A stretch of 64,000 bases of DNA from Cellulomonas sp. P24 (GCF_024704385.1 NZ_JAJDFX010000002.1:372001-436000), one strand, 5' to 3'. Counted from the first letter of the stretch, positions 1 to 21,548 are shown. The notes: generated by a model not told the origin, from the sequence alone. Translations and numbers: made by a program.

Positions 1-3922
<3,922 letters not shown>

Positions 3923-4208
3923 TGTCTATCAGTCACCCCACACCCGAAGACGCGAGGAAACAAACACACGAAGAAGCCCCCCAGGAACAACCCCGGGAGA
4001 CCATTCAATCTGGCAAGAAGCACACCTGCCCACGGGATGGACAAGCACACTCCCAACCAACACCCACTCCCCCACACATACCCCGCACAACACGAGACAC
4101 GCGCAAGAAAAGCAAGCAATTGGCATCAACTACTTGGCACACTGTTGAGTTCTCAAAGATCCGACGCGCACCGCTCGAAGTCTTCCGACTCCCTCACGGG
4201 GCTTACCT
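3923..4208 (-). other. rrn leader region with antitermination/processing element
   Basis: This is the transcribed leader between promoter P2 and 16S. The minus strand carries CTTTGAGAACTCAACAGTG followed by TGCCAAGT (complement of about 4133-4160). This is the conserved actinobacterial leader block that includes a boxA-like element. The rest is low-complexity leader that should pair with the spacer to form the RNase III processing stem of 16S. No protein-coding potential is evident. Confidence 0.7.
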
Positions 4209-4238
4209 ACTGTACTCGCACTCTCGCTCCCAGTCGAA
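4209..4238 (-). promoter_or_regulatory. candidate rrn promoter P2
   Basis: On the minus strand a -35-like TTCGAC (complement of 4233-4238) lies 18 nt from TACAGT (complement of 4209-4214), a good TANNNT -10 for the housekeeping sigma factor. It sits upstream of the conserved leader element and about 290 nt upstream of 16S, in a suitable place for a second rrn promoter. Confidence 0.5.
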
Positions 4239-4401
4239 TCCGCTGCGAGGCGGTCCGACCGGTCTGAGTGCGCCCTGCACGCCGAGCGACGCAGACACAC
4301 GTCTGCTGCTCGAAGCGAGGGGGTGGCCACCCGCGGGACCAGCCATCCTTCAGCGCTGAGCGCTTCCGGTGTCCGTTCCTCCCTGCCGGGCGACATCGAG
4401 A

Positions 4402-4430
4402 ACACTACGTGCGAGGCCAGGCACCGTCAA
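4402..4430 (-). promoter_or_regulatory. candidate rrn promoter P1
   Basis: On the minus strand TTGACG (complement of 4425-4430) is separated by exactly 17 nt from TAGTGT (complement of 4402-4407). This is the best sigma-70-type promoter in the window. It lies just downstream of the tyrS stop codon and points into the rRNA operon, so rrn does not depend on read-through from tyrS. Confidence 0.7.
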
Positions 4431-4451
4431 ATCGCGCGTGCGGGACCTCCG

Positions 4452-5714
4452 TCACGGGCAGACGTCGACCACCGCGAGGGTCCTCTTGCCGCGGCGCAGG
4501 AGCGCCCAGCGCCCGTGCAGCAGGTCCTCCGAGCGGAGCTCAGCCGCCTCGTCCACGAGCTTGACGTTGTTCAGGTACGCGCCGCCCTCCGACACGGCCC
4601 TCCGGGCCGCACCCTTCGACGGCACGAGGCCGCTGGCCGCCATGAGGTCGACCACCTGGGCCCCGACGGCTCCCTCGGTGCGAGGGATCTCGGCGAGTGC
4701 AGCAGCCACCGTGGGCTCGTCCAGGTCGGCCAGGTTCCCCCGGCCGAACAGCGCCTGGCTTGCCGTCACCACCTTGGCCGTCGCCTCTTCCCCGTGCACG
4801 AGCGCCGTCACGTCCGCAGCGAGGGTCCGCTGCGCCTCGCGCGCCGCCGGCCGCTCCGCCACGGCTCGTTCGAGCGTGTCGATCTCCTCGTGGCTGCGGA
4901 ACGTGAAGACCTTGAGGTAACCGACCACGTCGGCATCGTCGGCGTTGAGCCAGAACTGGTAGAAGGCGTAGGGGCTCGTCAGCTCCGGGTCGAGCCACAC
5001 CGTGCCGGTCTCGGTCTTGCCGAACTTCGTCCCGTCGGCCTTCGTGATCAAGGGTGTGGTGAGAGCGTGCACCTGCGACTGAGTGACCTTGCGAATCAGC
5101 TCCACCCCGGACAGCAGGTTGCCCCACTGGTCGTTGCCACCCGTCTGCAGCGTGGCGCCGTATCTCCGATGAAGCTCGAGGTAGTCCATGCCCTGCAGGA
5201 TCTGGTAGCTGAACTCCGTGAAGCTGATCCCCTGATCGCTGTTGAGCCGCCGGGCCACGGTGTCCTTGGCGAGCATCGTGCCGAGCCGGTAGTGCTTGCC
5301 GACGTCGCGCAGGAAGTCGATCGCCGACATCGGCGCGGTCCAGTCGAGGTTGTTGACCATCCTGGCGGCAGCCGGCCCGTCGAAGTCCAGGAGCGGCTCG
5401 ATCTGTCGACGGATGCGTTCCACCCATCCCGCCACCACCTCGGGCGCGTTCAGGGTGCGCTCCCCGGTCATCTTCGGGTCGCCGATCAGGCCTGTCGCGC
5501 CACCTACCAGGGCAAGCGGACGATGGCCGGCCAGCTGGAGCCGGCGCACGGTCAGGATCTGAACCAGGTTGCCGATGTGCAGGCTCGGCGCCGTGGGATC
5601 GAAGCCGCAATACAGGGTGATCGGTCCCGCCGTGACGGCATCACGCAAGGCGGTCTCGTCCGTCGACTGGGCGATGAGCCCACGCCAACGAAGGTCCTCG
5701 AGGATGTCGGTCAC
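4452..5714 (-). CDS. tyrS: tyrosyl-tRNA synthetase
   Basis: Cytosolic class I enzyme that charges tRNA-Tyr with tyrosine using ATP. The 420-aa product has the HIGH-type motif as SLHIGNL (HIGN at residues 46-49), a tyrosine pocket around CGFDPTAPS, and a KMSKS-type loop as TKFGKT (residues 229-234). The C-terminal 65 residues form an S4-like RNA-binding domain. The GTG start at 5714 is chosen because AAGGAG lies 5 nt upstream and the product then begins TDILEDLRWRGL, as in the family; a longer in-frame ORF has an unlike N-terminus. The start overlaps the stop of the DNA glycosylase gene (GTGA), so the two are probably co-translated. No T-box leader is seen. Confidence 0.96.
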   Translation of the reverse strand: MTDILEDLRWRGLIAQSTDETALRDAVTAGPITLYCGFDPTAPSLHIGNLVQILTVRRLQLAGHRPLALVGGATGLIGDPKMTGERTLNAPEVVAGWVERIRRQIEPLLDFDGPAAARMVNNLDWTAPMSAIDFLRDVGKHYRLGTMLAKDTVARRLNSDQGISFTEFSYQILQGMDYLELHRRYGATLQTGGNDQWGNLLSGVELIRKVTQSQVHALTTPLITKADGTKFGKTETGTVWLDPELTSPYAFYQFWLNADDADVVGYLKVFTFRSHEEIDTLERAVAERPAAREAQRTLAADVTALVHGEEATAKVVTASQALFGRGNLADLDEPTVAAALAEIPRTEGAVGAQVVDLMAASGLVPSKGAARRAVSEGGAYLNNVKLVDEAAELRSEDLLHGRWALLRRGKRTLAVVDVCP

Positions 5715-6466
5715 AGCTTCTCCTTCGGAACGGGTGTGGCGCCATTGTGCCGCGAACCGGACGTCGGACCGAACGTGGACCGCCGCGGTGCTGCCGCCCG
5801 GTACGCCGACACGGTCCGGTCGCCCACCAGCCAGAACCTCCACGGGTAGAGCCGGGCGTCGCCGCCGGCGCCACTCACCCCGACCCGGGGTCCGCTCGCG
5901 ACGACGCGGTCACATGCACCCCCGGGCCCGGGGTCGAGGACACCACGCACGCCCGGCTCGCAGCCAGCATCTCCCGCCGCAGGAACACGAAGGCCGACCG
6001 CGTCGTCGTCCACCACGTCGAGACCGTTCCAGGCGAGATCGACGCCCAGAGCGACCGCGAGCCGCGCCGGGCCCCGTGCGAGGTCGGCATCGACGCGCAC
6101 CACACCTGACGCCCTCCGGCGCGTCGACGCAAGAGCTTCCCCGTCGACGACCTGGCCGGCGCGGATCAGCACGGCTGCAGCCGTCCCCCGGGGGCCCACC
6201 ACGATGTTCACGCAGTGGTGCAGGCCCAGATGGCGGTAGACGTAGAGGCGACCCGGCTCGTCGAACATGACGGCGTTGCGGCGGGTCAGGCCCCGGTACG
6301 CGTGAGAACCCGGGTCCCCCGCACCGCCGTAGGCCTCCACCTCCGAGATCCGTACCGTCACGGTGCCGTCCGGGGTGCGCGTCGTCAGCGTCGCGCCGAG
6401 GAGATCCTGCGCCACCACCGTCACGTCACGCTCGAACCAGCCTGCCGATGGCGATCCACCGCTCAT
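5711..6466 (-). CDS. 3-methyladenine DNA glycosylase (AAG/MPG family)
   Basis: Base-excision repair glycosylase that removes alkylated purines such as 3-methyladenine. The 251-aa product resembles the AAG/MPG fold. An early catalytic region reads ISEVEAYGG, followed by DPGSHAYRGLTRRNAVMF, then a glycine-rich core with LHHCVNIVVGP, and a C-terminal RLYPWRFWLVGD segment. It begins with ATG at 6466, overlapping the upstream kinase stop (ATGA), and its own stop overlaps tyrS. The position beside argH and tyrS matches that seen in related actinobacteria. Family assignment is confident; substrate range is not shown by sequence. Confidence 0.88.
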   Translation of the reverse strand: MSGGSPSAGWFERDVTVVAQDLLGATLTTRTPDGTVTVRISEVEAYGGAGDPGSHAYRGLTRRNAVMFDEPGRLYVYRHLGLHHCVNIVVGPRGTAAAVLIRAGQVVDGEALASTRRRASGVVRVDADLARGPARLAVALGVDLAWNGLDVVDDDAVGLRVPAAGDAGCEPGVRGVLDPGPGGACDRVVASGPRVGVSGAGGDARLYPWRFWLVGDRTVSAYRAAAPRRSTFGPTSGSRHNGATPVPKEKL

Positions 6467-7068
6467 CGTCGTGATCTCGGATGACTCTCGACGACCCGAC
6501 CGCGGGCGTCCACGGTCAGATCCGCCCGGTCGCGGGTCCGTTCGGCGGCGAAGACCGCATCCTCCTGGGCCATCCAGGGGATCCAGTGCTCGAGCACCGC
6601 CTCGCCGTCGCGAGCGACGCCCCGTGCGATGCGCAGCTCGCGCGGCGCCTCCACCCAGACGAGGACGCTGATCCAGTCGTCGATCGCCTGCGGCGCGCTC
6701 CCACAGCCCTCGACCACCAGCACCTCTGCGACCGGGACGTCATGCCACTCGGCGAACTCGGCCGCCGCCCAGTCGTAGCGGCGGTAGCGGCCCGCCTCGC
6801 CGCCCGACAGCGGCTCGAGGACCCAGCCCGCGAGCCGTCGCCACGCGTCGGCGAGACCGCCCCACCCCTCGTAGAGGTCGTCCATGTGGACCACCTGGGC
6901 GCCAAGTGCCGTCCCGAGCGGGGCCGCGAACGTCGTCTTCCCCGAACCGGCAGGGCCGTCGACGCACACGAGCCGCACCGGCCCGAGACAGGCCGGTGCG
7001 GCACGCACCAGGGTCGCGGCGACGGACACGGCCGAACCGTCGTCCGACGAGCCGTCGGGACCGGTCAT
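6463..7068 (-). CDS. P-loop nucleoside kinase-like ATPase (uridine kinase family)
   Basis: A 201-aa cytosolic protein with a textbook Walker A loop GPAGSGKTT at residues 38-46, then VVHMDDLYEGW (the Asp-Asp found after strand 2 in uridine kinase-like proteins) and a VLVVEGCG strand. The fold fits the uridine kinase/P-loop NTPase group. The phosphate acceptor cannot be deduced, and a role in nucleoside or cofactor phosphorylation is only inference. It starts 4 nt after argH and overlaps the glycosylase gene by 4 nt, so it belongs to the argGH-tyrS transcription unit. Alternative name: AAA family ATPase. Confidence 0.75.
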   Translation of the reverse strand: MTGPDGSSDDGSAVSVAATLVRAAPACLGPVRLVCVDGPAGSGKTTFAAPLGTALGAQVVHMDDLYEGWGGLADAWRRLAGWVLEPLSGGEAGRYRRYDWAAAEFAEWHDVPVAEVLVVEGCGSAPQAIDDWISVLVWVEAPRELRIARGVARDGEAVLEHWIPWMAQEDAVFAAERTRDRADLTVDARGRVVESHPRSRR

Positions 7069-7072
7069 CGCG

Positions 7073-9782
<2,710 letters not shown>

Positions 9783-9861
9783 GACAGTTCTCTTTCGTCG
9801 AGGCGGGGTACCAGTGTCCCAGCAGCGTGGGTGGAACGGGGGTTGTCGTCACAGGTCGGAC

Positions 9862-12595
<2,734 letters not shown>

Positions 12596-12599
<4 letters not shown>

Positions 12600-13540
12600 G
12601 CGTCTTCCTCCGTCGTCTCGTCGGGCAGAACCATCGTGCCGATGCCCTTCGTGGTGAAGACCTCGACGAGGATCGAGTGCGGGGCGCGCCCGTCGATCAC
12701 GTGCGCCTGGCTGACACCACCGTGGACCGCGCGCAGGCAGGCCTCCATCTTGGGTCGCATGCCGGAGTCGAGCGACGGCAGCAGCGCGGCGAGCTCGGTG
12801 ACGCGGATCTCGCTCGCGAGGGACGACCGGTCGGGCCACCGGGTGTACAACCCCTCGACGTCGGTCAGGACGATGAGCTTCCGGGCACCGAGAGCGATCG
12901 CGAGGGCCGCGGCGGCAGTGTCGGCGTTCACGTTGAGGACCTGCGACGGGTCGTCGATGTCCGGTGCGACGGTCGACACGACGGGGATCCGGCCTGCGGC
13001 GAGGAGGTCGAGCACCGCACCCGGGTTGACCTCGACGACGTCCCCGACGAGCCCGACGTCGATCGGCTGACCGTCGACCATCGCCGTCCGGCGACGGGCG
13101 CGGAGGAGCCCGCCATCCTCGCCCGAGAGCCCGACCGCGTGCGGACCGTGCGCGTTGAGCAGGGCCACGAGCTCGCGCGAGACCTGCCCGGTGAGCACCA
13201 TCCGGACGACGTCCATCGCTTCCGGGGTCGTGACCCGCAGCCCACCGCGGAACTCGCTCTCGATCCCGAGCCGGTCGAGCATCGCGCTGATCTGGGGGCC
13301 GCCGCCGTGCACGACCACCGGGTGCAGCCCGACCCGCCGGAGGAAGACCATGTCCTGCGCGAACGCCTTCTTGAGGTCCTCGTCGATCATGGCGTTCCCG
13401 CCGTACTTCACGACGACGAGCGCACCGGCGAAGCTCTCGAGCCACGGCAGCGCCTCGATCAGGACCTCGGCCTTCTGGTCGGGGCGCAGGTCCGTCCGGG
13501 TGTCGAACGTGAAGTCGTCGCTCGCGACAGGACCGGTCAT
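12596..13540 (-). CDS. argB: acetylglutamate kinase
   Basis: Phosphorylates N-acetylglutamate, the usual arginine-sensitive step in linear or cyclic pathways. The 314-aa product has the amino-acid-kinase motifs [10 protein letters not shown] near residue 45, [10 protein letters not shown], and [14 protein letters not shown] before the ATP loop. Length and motifs are standard for the hexameric actinobacterial form, which has an N-terminal helix. ATG at 13540 overlaps the argJ stop (ATGA); a longer in-frame ORF start at 13594 is within argJ and unlikely. Confidence 0.95.
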
Positions 13541-14700
13541 GACGAGTACGCGCTGTTCTCGTGGACGTAGTCGTGCGTGAGGTCGTTGGTCCACACGGTC
13601 GCCTCAGCCGTGCCCGCATGCAGGTCGACCAGGACCCGCACCTCGCGTGCCGTCGCGAGGTCGACGAGAGACCTGTCCTCGCCGACACCACCGGCCCGGC
13701 ACACCTGGACACCGTTGATCGACACGTCCAGGAGCTCCGCGTCGAACGCCGCGACCCCGGCCGGCACGGTGCCGACGGCGGCCAGGACCCGACCCCAGTT
13801 GGGGTCGTTCCCGAAGACGGCCGCCTTGAACAGGTTCGACCTCGTCACGGCGCGAGCGACGGCCACTGCGGCGTCCTCGGTCCCGGCGTTGACGACCTGC
13901 ACCGCGATGTCGTGGCTCGCACCTTCCGCATCCGCGACGAGGGCGCGGGCGAGGGAACGGCAGACCTCGGTCACCGCTCCTGCGAGCTCCTCAGCGGACG
14001 GGGTGACGCCGCTCGCGCCCGAGGCGAGCAGGACCACGGTGTCGTTCGTCGACATGCAGCCGTCGGAGTCGACCCGGTCGAAGGTCGTGCGCGTCGCCGC
14101 ACGCAGCACGGCGTCGGCCTGGTCCGAGGTGGTCACGGCGTCGGTCGTGAGGACGACGAGCATCGTCGCGAGCCCCGGCGCCAGCATGCCGGCCCCCTTG
14201 GCCATGCCCCCGACGGACCAGCCGTCGCGGACCGCGGTCGCCGTCTTCTGCACGGTGTCGGTCGTCATGATCGCGACGGCGGCGTCGTCACCGCCGTCGG
14301 CAGCGAGCGCGGCCGCAGCGGTGTCGACGCCCGGGAGCAGCCGCTCCATCGGTAGCCGCTCGCCGATCAGCCCGGTCGAGCACACGACCACGTCGCCGGC
14401 GGACACCCCGAGCACGTCGGCGACCCGCTCGGCCGTCCGGTGCGTGTCACCGAAGCCCTCGGGTCCGGTGCACGCGTTCGCGCCACCGGAGTTCAGCACG
14501 ACTGCCGACACCACGCCGTCGGCCACGACCTGCCGCGACCAGACGACCGGCGCCGCGACCACGCGGTTGGTCGTGAAGACCCCGGCCGCGACCTGCAACG
14601 GTCCGTCGTTCACCACGAGAGCGAGGTCGGGCCGACCCGAGGCCTTCAGCCCGGCGGTGACGCCGGAGGCCCGGAAGCCCTGGGGATGGGTGACGGTCAC
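13537..14700 (-). CDS. argJ: bifunctional ornithine acetyltransferase / N-acetylglutamate synthase
   Basis: Recycles the acetyl group from N-acetylornithine to glutamate and can also use acetyl-CoA in the bifunctional type. The 387-aa precursor has the self-cleavage site GLATMLVVL with the nucleophilic threonine at residue 179, giving an alpha chain of 178 residues and a beta chain of 209. Further family blocks are [11 protein letters not shown] and [12 protein letters not shown] at 14700 overlaps the argC stop. Whether it is bifunctional cannot be read from sequence, but no argA or argE is present nearby. Confidence 0.94.
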   Translation of the reverse strand: MTVTHPQGFRASGVTAGLKASGRPDLALVVNDGPLQVAAGVFTTNRVVAAPVVWSRQVVADGVVSAVVLNSGGANACTGPEGFGDTHRTAERVADVLGVSAGDVVVCSTGLIGERLPMERLLPGVDTAAAALAADGGDDAAVAIMTTDTVQKTATAVRDGWSVGGMAKGAGMLAPGLATMLVVLTTDAVTTSDQADAVLRAATRTTFDRVDSDGCMSTNDTVVLLASGASGVTPSAEELAGAVTEVCRSLARALVADAEGASHDIAVQVVNAGTEDAAVAVARAVTRSNLFKAAVFGNDPNWGRVLAAVGTVPAGVAAFDAELLDVSINGVQVCRAGGVGEDRSLVDLATAREVRVLVDLHAGTAEATVWTNDLTHDYVHENSAYSS

Positions 14701-15761
14701 GGTGCGACTCCGTTCACGGACAGGCCGGTCGACTCCGGGAGGCCGAGGGCGAGGTTGAGGGACTGCACAGCGCCACCGGCGGTGCCCTTGACGAGGTTGT
14801 CGATCGCCGTGACGGTCACGACGCGTCCGGCGCGCTCGTCGACGGCGACCTGGACGAGCGCGGTGTTGGCGCCGAGCGTCATCGCGGTCGACGGCCATTG
14901 CCCGTCGGGGAGCAGCTCGACGAAGGGTTCGTCCGCGTAGGCCGAGCGCCAGGCCTCGCGCACCTCGGACGGCGTCGTCCCGGGGACGAGTCGCGCCGTC
15001 GCGGTGGCAAGGATGCCCCGGGCCATCGGGACGAGCGTCGGGGTGAACGACACCTGCACCGGGCCGCCGCCTGCACGCCTGAGGTTCTGCTCGATCTCCG
15101 GGATGTGCCGATGCACGCCGCCGACCGCGTACGGCTGGGCTGCGCCGAGCGCCTCGCTCGCCAGCAGGTGTGGCTTGAGCGTCTTCCCGGCGCCGGAGTA
15201 CCCGTTCGCCAGCACGGCGACGAGGTCGAGCGGCTCGATGACGCCAGCGGCGACGCCCGGCTGGAGACCGAGGGTCACGGCCGTCACGTTGCAGCCGGGG
15301 ACCGCGATCCTTCGCGCCCGTGCGAGCACCTCTCGCTGGCCCCGGGCCTGCGACTCTCCGGCATGGAGGAGCTCCGGCAGCCCGTAGGGCCAGGTCCCGG
15401 CATGGGCGCTTCCGTAGAAGGTCTCCCACTCCGTCGCGTCGGTCAGCCGGTGGTCGGCACCGAGGTCGAGCAGGACCGCGCGGTCACCGGCCGCCTCGAG
15501 CTCTGCGGCGATCGCACCGGAGGCACCGTGCGGCAGAGCGAGGACGACGACGTCGTGCCCTGTGAGGGCGGCGGGTGTCGTCGGCTCGAGGATGCGGTCC
15601 GCCAGCGCGCGCAGGTGCGGATGGTGGGTCCCGAGCGTCGTCCCTGCGCTCGCGTGTGCCGTGAGCGCGCCGATGCTCGCCTCCGGGTGCATGAGGAGGA
15701 CCCGAAGGATCTCACCGCCCGCGTACCCGCTCGCTCCTGCGACCGCCACCGTGAACGACAT
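14697..15761 (-). CDS. argC: N-acetyl-gamma-glutamyl-phosphate reductase
   Basis: NADPH-dependent reductase that makes N-acetylglutamate semialdehyde. The 354-aa protein begins [16 protein letters not shown], the Rossmann nucleotide loop, and has the catalytic cysteine in AVPGCNVTA and the GYSGAGK segment. There are three close ATGs; the last, at 15761, starts directly before the Rossmann strand and lies 7 nt downstream of TATGTT, suggesting a leaderless mRNA. The earlier ATGs at 15767 and 15773 fall inside the operator dyad. It is the first gene of argCJBDFR. Confidence 0.95.
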   Translation of the reverse strand: MSFTVAVAGASGYAGGEILRVLLMHPEASIGALTAHASAGTTLGTHHPHLRALADRILEPTTPAALTGHDVVVLALPHGASGAIAAELEAAGDRAVLLDLGADHRLTDATEWETFYGSAHAGTWPYGLPELLHAGESQARGQREVLARARRIAVPGCNVTAVTLGLQPGVAAGVIEPLDLVAVLANGYSGAGKTLKPHLLASEALGAAQPYAVGGVHRHIPEIEQNLRRAGGGPVQVSFTPTLVPMARGILATATARLVPGTTPSEVREAWRSAYADEPFVELLPDGQWPSTAMTLGANTALVQVAVDERAGRVVTVTAIDNLVKGTAGGAVQSLNLALGLPESTGLSVNGVAP

Positions 15762-15777
15762 GTGCATGAACATACAC
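15762..15777 (-). promoter_or_regulatory. candidate ArgR operator overlapping the argC -10
   Basis: The minus strand reads GTGTATGTTCATGCAC, a dyad with 7-bp arms (6 of 7 matching) and a 2-nt centre. It contains the candidate -10 TATGTT (complement of 15769-15774) and ends one base before the argC ATG. ArgR boxes are short AT-richer palindromes of this size. The location is right for repression of the operon that encodes ArgR. This is assignment by position and symmetry, not a matrix score. Confidence 0.5.
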
Positions 15778-15817
15778 CAGCGTGAGGATTCATGTGACGT
15801 TGCTCAGGCGTCAGCGC

Positions 15818-15835
15818 GATGGCGACACCGCCATC
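15818..15835. repeat. perfect 7-bp inverted repeat between argC and the divergent oxidoreductase gene
   Basis: GATGGCG and CGCCATC flank a 4-nt loop (ACAC). It lies 57 nt upstream of argC and 57 nt upstream of the plus-strand gene, so either promoter could use it as an operator. No known regulator is recognised. Confidence 0.4.
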
Positions 15836-15891
15836 ATCGGACACACCGGCACCGGCGGGAAGAATGGCGGCGGATCGCGCGTTGCCGCAGC

Positions 15892-16878
15892 ATGCGAGCG
15901 ATTCAGGCGTCCCACCCTGGAGGACCCGAGGTCCTCCGTGCCGTCGACCTCCCGGCACCCTCCCCCGCACCGGACGAGGTGCTCGTGCAGGTGGCTGCTG
16001 CCGGTGTCAACTTCATCGACACCTACCGGCGAGGTGGCATCTACCCGATGCCGTTCCCGCACGTCGTGGGGAGCGAGGGCGCCGGCACGGTCGTCGAGGT
16101 CGGCGACGAGGTCGACGGGATCGCCGTCGGCGAGCGCGTCGCCTGGCACGCCTCACGCACGGGCTCGTACGCCGACGTCGTCGCCGTGCGCGCATCCGGC
16201 ACGGTTCCCGTTCCCGACGGAGTCCCGACGACGGTCGCCGCCGCGCTCCTCCTGCAGGGACTGACCGCGCACTACCTGACGCACTCGACCTTCCCCGTCG
16301 CTCCCGGCCAGGACGTCCTCGTGCACGCGGGAGCCGGAGGCGTCGGCCTGCTGCTCACCCAGATCGCCAGCGCTCTCGGTGCTCGCGTGATCACCACGGT
16401 CTCGACCGAGGAGAAGGCAGCACTCTCGCGCGCCGCAGGCGCCGCGGACGTGCTGCGCTACGACCTGTTCCACGACCTCACCGCAGACCTCACCGCCGCC
16501 GTCCGGGAGCTCACCGAGGGCGCCGGGGTGCACACGGTCTTCGACGGCGTCGGTCGCGCGACCTTCGACGCGTCGCTCGCCTCGCTCCGGCGACGCGGCG
16601 GCCTCGCCCTCTTCGGGGCGTCCTCCGGTCCCGTCCCACCGATCGACCCGCAACGCCTCAACGCCGCCGGATCCGTCTACCTCACCCGACCGACGCTCGG
16701 GGACTACACGGCCACGCGGGACGAGCTCCTCGCCCGCGCGCAGGACCTCTTCGACGCGGTCCTCGCCGGCACGCTCGAGGTCCGGATCGGTGCGACGTTC
16801 GCTCTCGCCGACGCGGCAGACGCCCACCGTGCGCTCGAGGCGCGCGCGACCACCGGGAAGGTGCTGCTCGTCCCGTGA
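15892..16878 (+). CDS. zinc-independent quinone oxidoreductase (medium-chain dehydrogenase family)
   Basis: Probable NADPH:quinone reductase or related enone reductase in the cytosol. The 328-aa product has the GroES-like N-terminal part with NFIDTYRRGGIYP, typical of quinone oxidoreductases, and the nucleotide loop VHAGAGGVGLLLTQIA at about residues 146-161. The zinc ligands of alcohol dehydrogenases are absent. ATG at 15892 is the first codon giving the family N-terminus (RAIQASHPGGPEVL); no clear ribosome site precedes it. It stands alone on the plus strand, divergent from argC and convergent with pheT. Confidence 0.87.
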   Translation: MRAIQASHPGGPEVLRAVDLPAPSPAPDEVLVQVAAAGVNFIDTYRRGGIYPMPFPHVVGSEGAGTVVEVGDEVDGIAVGERVAWHASRTGSYADVVAVRASGTVPVPDGVPTTVAAALLLQGLTAHYLTHSTFPVAPGQDVLVHAGAGGVGLLLTQIASALGARVITTVSTEEKAALSRAAGAADVLRYDLFHDLTADLTAAVRELTEGAGVHTVFDGVGRATFDASLASLRRRGGLALFGASSGPVPPIDPQRLNAAGSVYLTRPTLGDYTATRDELLARAQDLFDAVLAGTLEVRIGATFALADAADAHRALEARATTGKVLLVP

Positions 16879-16942
16879 ACCACGGACAGGCGCACGACGC
16901 GGGCCACCGACGTCGGGCAGCCCGGCCGCACCCGTCCCGCTC

Positions 16943-19517
16943 CTACGCGCGGAGCGTCGCCCCGAACCGGTGTGCCGCCTCGGCGACGACCGCCTCGCGC
17001 ACACCGGCCGCCTCGTCCGCGGTGAGCGTGCGGTCGCTCGCCCGCAGCCGGAGCGAGAACGCGAGCGACTTCCGTCCTGCGCCCACCTGTGCACCCTCGT
17101 AGACGTCGAACAAGCGCACCTCCTCGACGATGTCGCCGGCCGGCGACCCCGCCGCTCCCGCACGAACAGCCTCCAGCACGTCGCCCGCGGGGACATCCGC
17201 GTCGATCACGAGGGCGATGTCCTCCTTCGCGACCGGGAAGGTCGAGACCTCGCGCGCCTGGCGCGGTTCGGTCGGGACCGCGCCGAGCAGGACGTCCAGG
17301 TCGACCTCGAACGCCGCCGTCCGGGCCGGCAGCCCGAGCTCGGCGACCACGGACGGGTGGAGCTCGCCGGCGAAGCCGACGACGGCGCCGCCGTCCGCGA
17401 GCTCGAGCCGTGCCGTCCGTCCGGGGTGCCACGGCATCTGCCCCTGCTCCTGACGCAGGACGACCGCGGCGCCCACGACATCGGCGACGAGGCATGCCGC
17501 GTCGATCGCATCGGTGTGGTCCGCGCGGCGACCCTGCCCCCACCAGCCGGATCGCTCACGTGCGCCGGCGAGGACGGCCGCGACGTGCCGCGGCTGCGCG
17601 GGCACAGCGCTCCTGATCCGGTCGAGGACGTCGTCCGCCGGGCGCGAGCCACCGGGCAGCGCCGGGACCTGACGCACGTCGCCGTCCGGCAGCGTGACGA
17701 GCCCGAGCTCGAACAGCAGGACGTCCGAGGCCCCGCGACCGATGTTCCGCCGGGCGGTCTCGAGCAGGGTCATCAGCAGGTTCGTCCGCATCTCCGGCTG
17801 CTCCTCGGAGAGCGGGTTCACGAGACGCACCGCGCGCCGGCGTCCGTCGTCCGCGGGTATCCCGAGCGCGTCGAACTGCTCGGGACCGACGAACGGGTAG
17901 CTCAGCGTCTCGACGAGACCCGCCTCCGCCAGCGCCGTCGCCACGGCCCGACGTGCACGCTGGGCCTGCGTGAGGCCACGGCCGACCGGGGCCGGCGGGA
18001 CGATCGACGGGATCGCGTCGTAGCCGCGCAACCGCGCGACCTCCTCGACGAGATCGACGGGCGCCACGAGGTCGGGTCGCCACGAGGGCACCTGGACCCG
18101 GACCGTGCCCGGCTCGGTGCCGTCCGCGACGCCGCACCCGATCACGAGGAGCGTCTCACGCACCTCGGCCTCGGTGTAGTCGACGCCGATGAGCGCAGCC
18201 GGCAACCCGACGGGCAGGACGATCGGCGCTGGGGCGTTGGTGCGATCGACGTCTGTGAGCGCGGCGTCGGCGACCCCGCCACCGTGCTCGACGAGCAGCT
18301 CGACGACACGTGCCACGGCGACGCGCGGGAGCTGAGGGTCGACCCCCGCTCGAAGCGTCGTGAGGCCTCGCTCGGCAGCTTGTGCCGACGGGCGGTCCTC
18401 GCGATGGTGATCGGGTCGAAGTGGGCGGCCTCGATCAGCAGGTCGGTGGTCGTCGGTGCGACCTCGCTCTCCGCGCCGCCCATGACACCGGCCAGACCGA
18501 GGATCCGGCCCCCGCGAACCCCGTTCGGGCTGTCGGTGATGAGGAGGTCCTCGGCGACCAGGGCGCGGTCGACACCGTCGAGCGTCGTGAGGCGCTCCCC
18601 CGGTGCGGCCCGGCGCACGACGACGGGCTCCGCCACCCGTGCGAGGTCGTAGGCGTGCAGTGGCTGGCCGAGGTCGAGCATGACGTAGTTCGTGACGTCG
18701 ACCGCGAGCGAGATCGGACGCATGCCGGCCTGCGTGAGCCTCTGCTGCATCCAGGTCGGCGACGGCGCCGAGGCGGCGACGCCGCGTACGACCTGGGCGA
18801 CGAACCGATCCGCCCCTGCGACCCCGTTGATCGGCGCGGCGTCGTCGATCTCCACCGCGACACCCTCGGGCGCGGCGTCGGGCACGCGCGCCGCGAGACC
18901 GCGGTCGACGAAGGCCGCGCCGGTCGAATGGCTGTACTCGCGCGCGACACCGCGCATCGAGAAGCAGTAGCCACGGTCCGGGGTCACGTTGATCTCGAGG
19001 ACGTCCTCACCGAGCCCGAGGAGCGCACGGGCGTCCGTCCCGGGCTCGGCCTCGAGACCGAGGCGCGAGATCACGATGATGCCGTCGTGGTCGTCACCGA
19101 GCCCGAGCTCGCGCGCCGAGCAGATCATGCCGTCCGAGACGTGACCGTAGGTCTTCCGCGCAGCGATCGGGAACGGTCCCGGGAGCACCACCCCGGGCAG
19201 CGCCACGACGACGCGGTCGCCCACGTCGAAGTTGTGCGCACCGCAGACGATCCCGCGCGGGCGCAGCGTCCCGTCCTCGCCGACCTCGTTGTGCGAGCCG
19301 ACGTCGACCCGGCACCAGTTGATGGTCTTGCCGTTCTTCTGCGGCTCGGGCGTGCGCTCGACGACCTCGCCGATCACGAGCGGACCGCTGACGGCTGCGG
19401 GGTGGATCGCCTCCTCCTCCAGGCCGACGCGGACCAGGTCCGCAGCGAGCTGGTCGGCGGTGAGGCTGTCGGGCAGGGTGACGTGGTCGGCGAGCCACGT
19501 CAGGGGGATGCGGGGCA

Positions 19518-19518
<1 letters not shown>
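16943..19518 (-). CDS. pheT: phenylalanyl-tRNA synthetase beta subunit, interrupted by an apparent 1-nt frameshift
   Basis: Beta chain of the (alpha-beta)2 enzyme that charges tRNA-Phe. Domains in order: the start MPRIPLTWLADHV, an EMAP-like tRNA-binding domain (about residues 40-150), the B3/B4 editing domain, the B5 region and a C-terminal anticodon-binding domain ending in FSLRLRASDRTL. The reading frame breaks at the C5 run 18343-18347. One extra base restores RRFERGVDPQLPRVAVARV across the join. The corrected length is 858 aa, normal for the family. ATG at 19518 overlaps the pheS stop (TGATG). The gene is essential, so sequencing error is the likely cause. Confidence 0.92.
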
Positions 19519-21504
<1,986 letters not shown>

Positions 21505-21548
21505 CGTCCGGGCGTTCCTCGTGACCTGCGTCTGACCGACGTCGATGC

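Noticed and set aside
4323-5849. 508-codon plus-strand frame opposite tyrS
   Set aside because: Shadow of tyrS; no recognisable domain and compositionally biased (Arg/His/Pro-rich).
16879-16942. Palindrome CCGACGTCGG between convergent genes as an attachment site
   Set aside because: Ten-base palindromes of this composition are expected by chance in high-GC DNA; at most part of a terminator.
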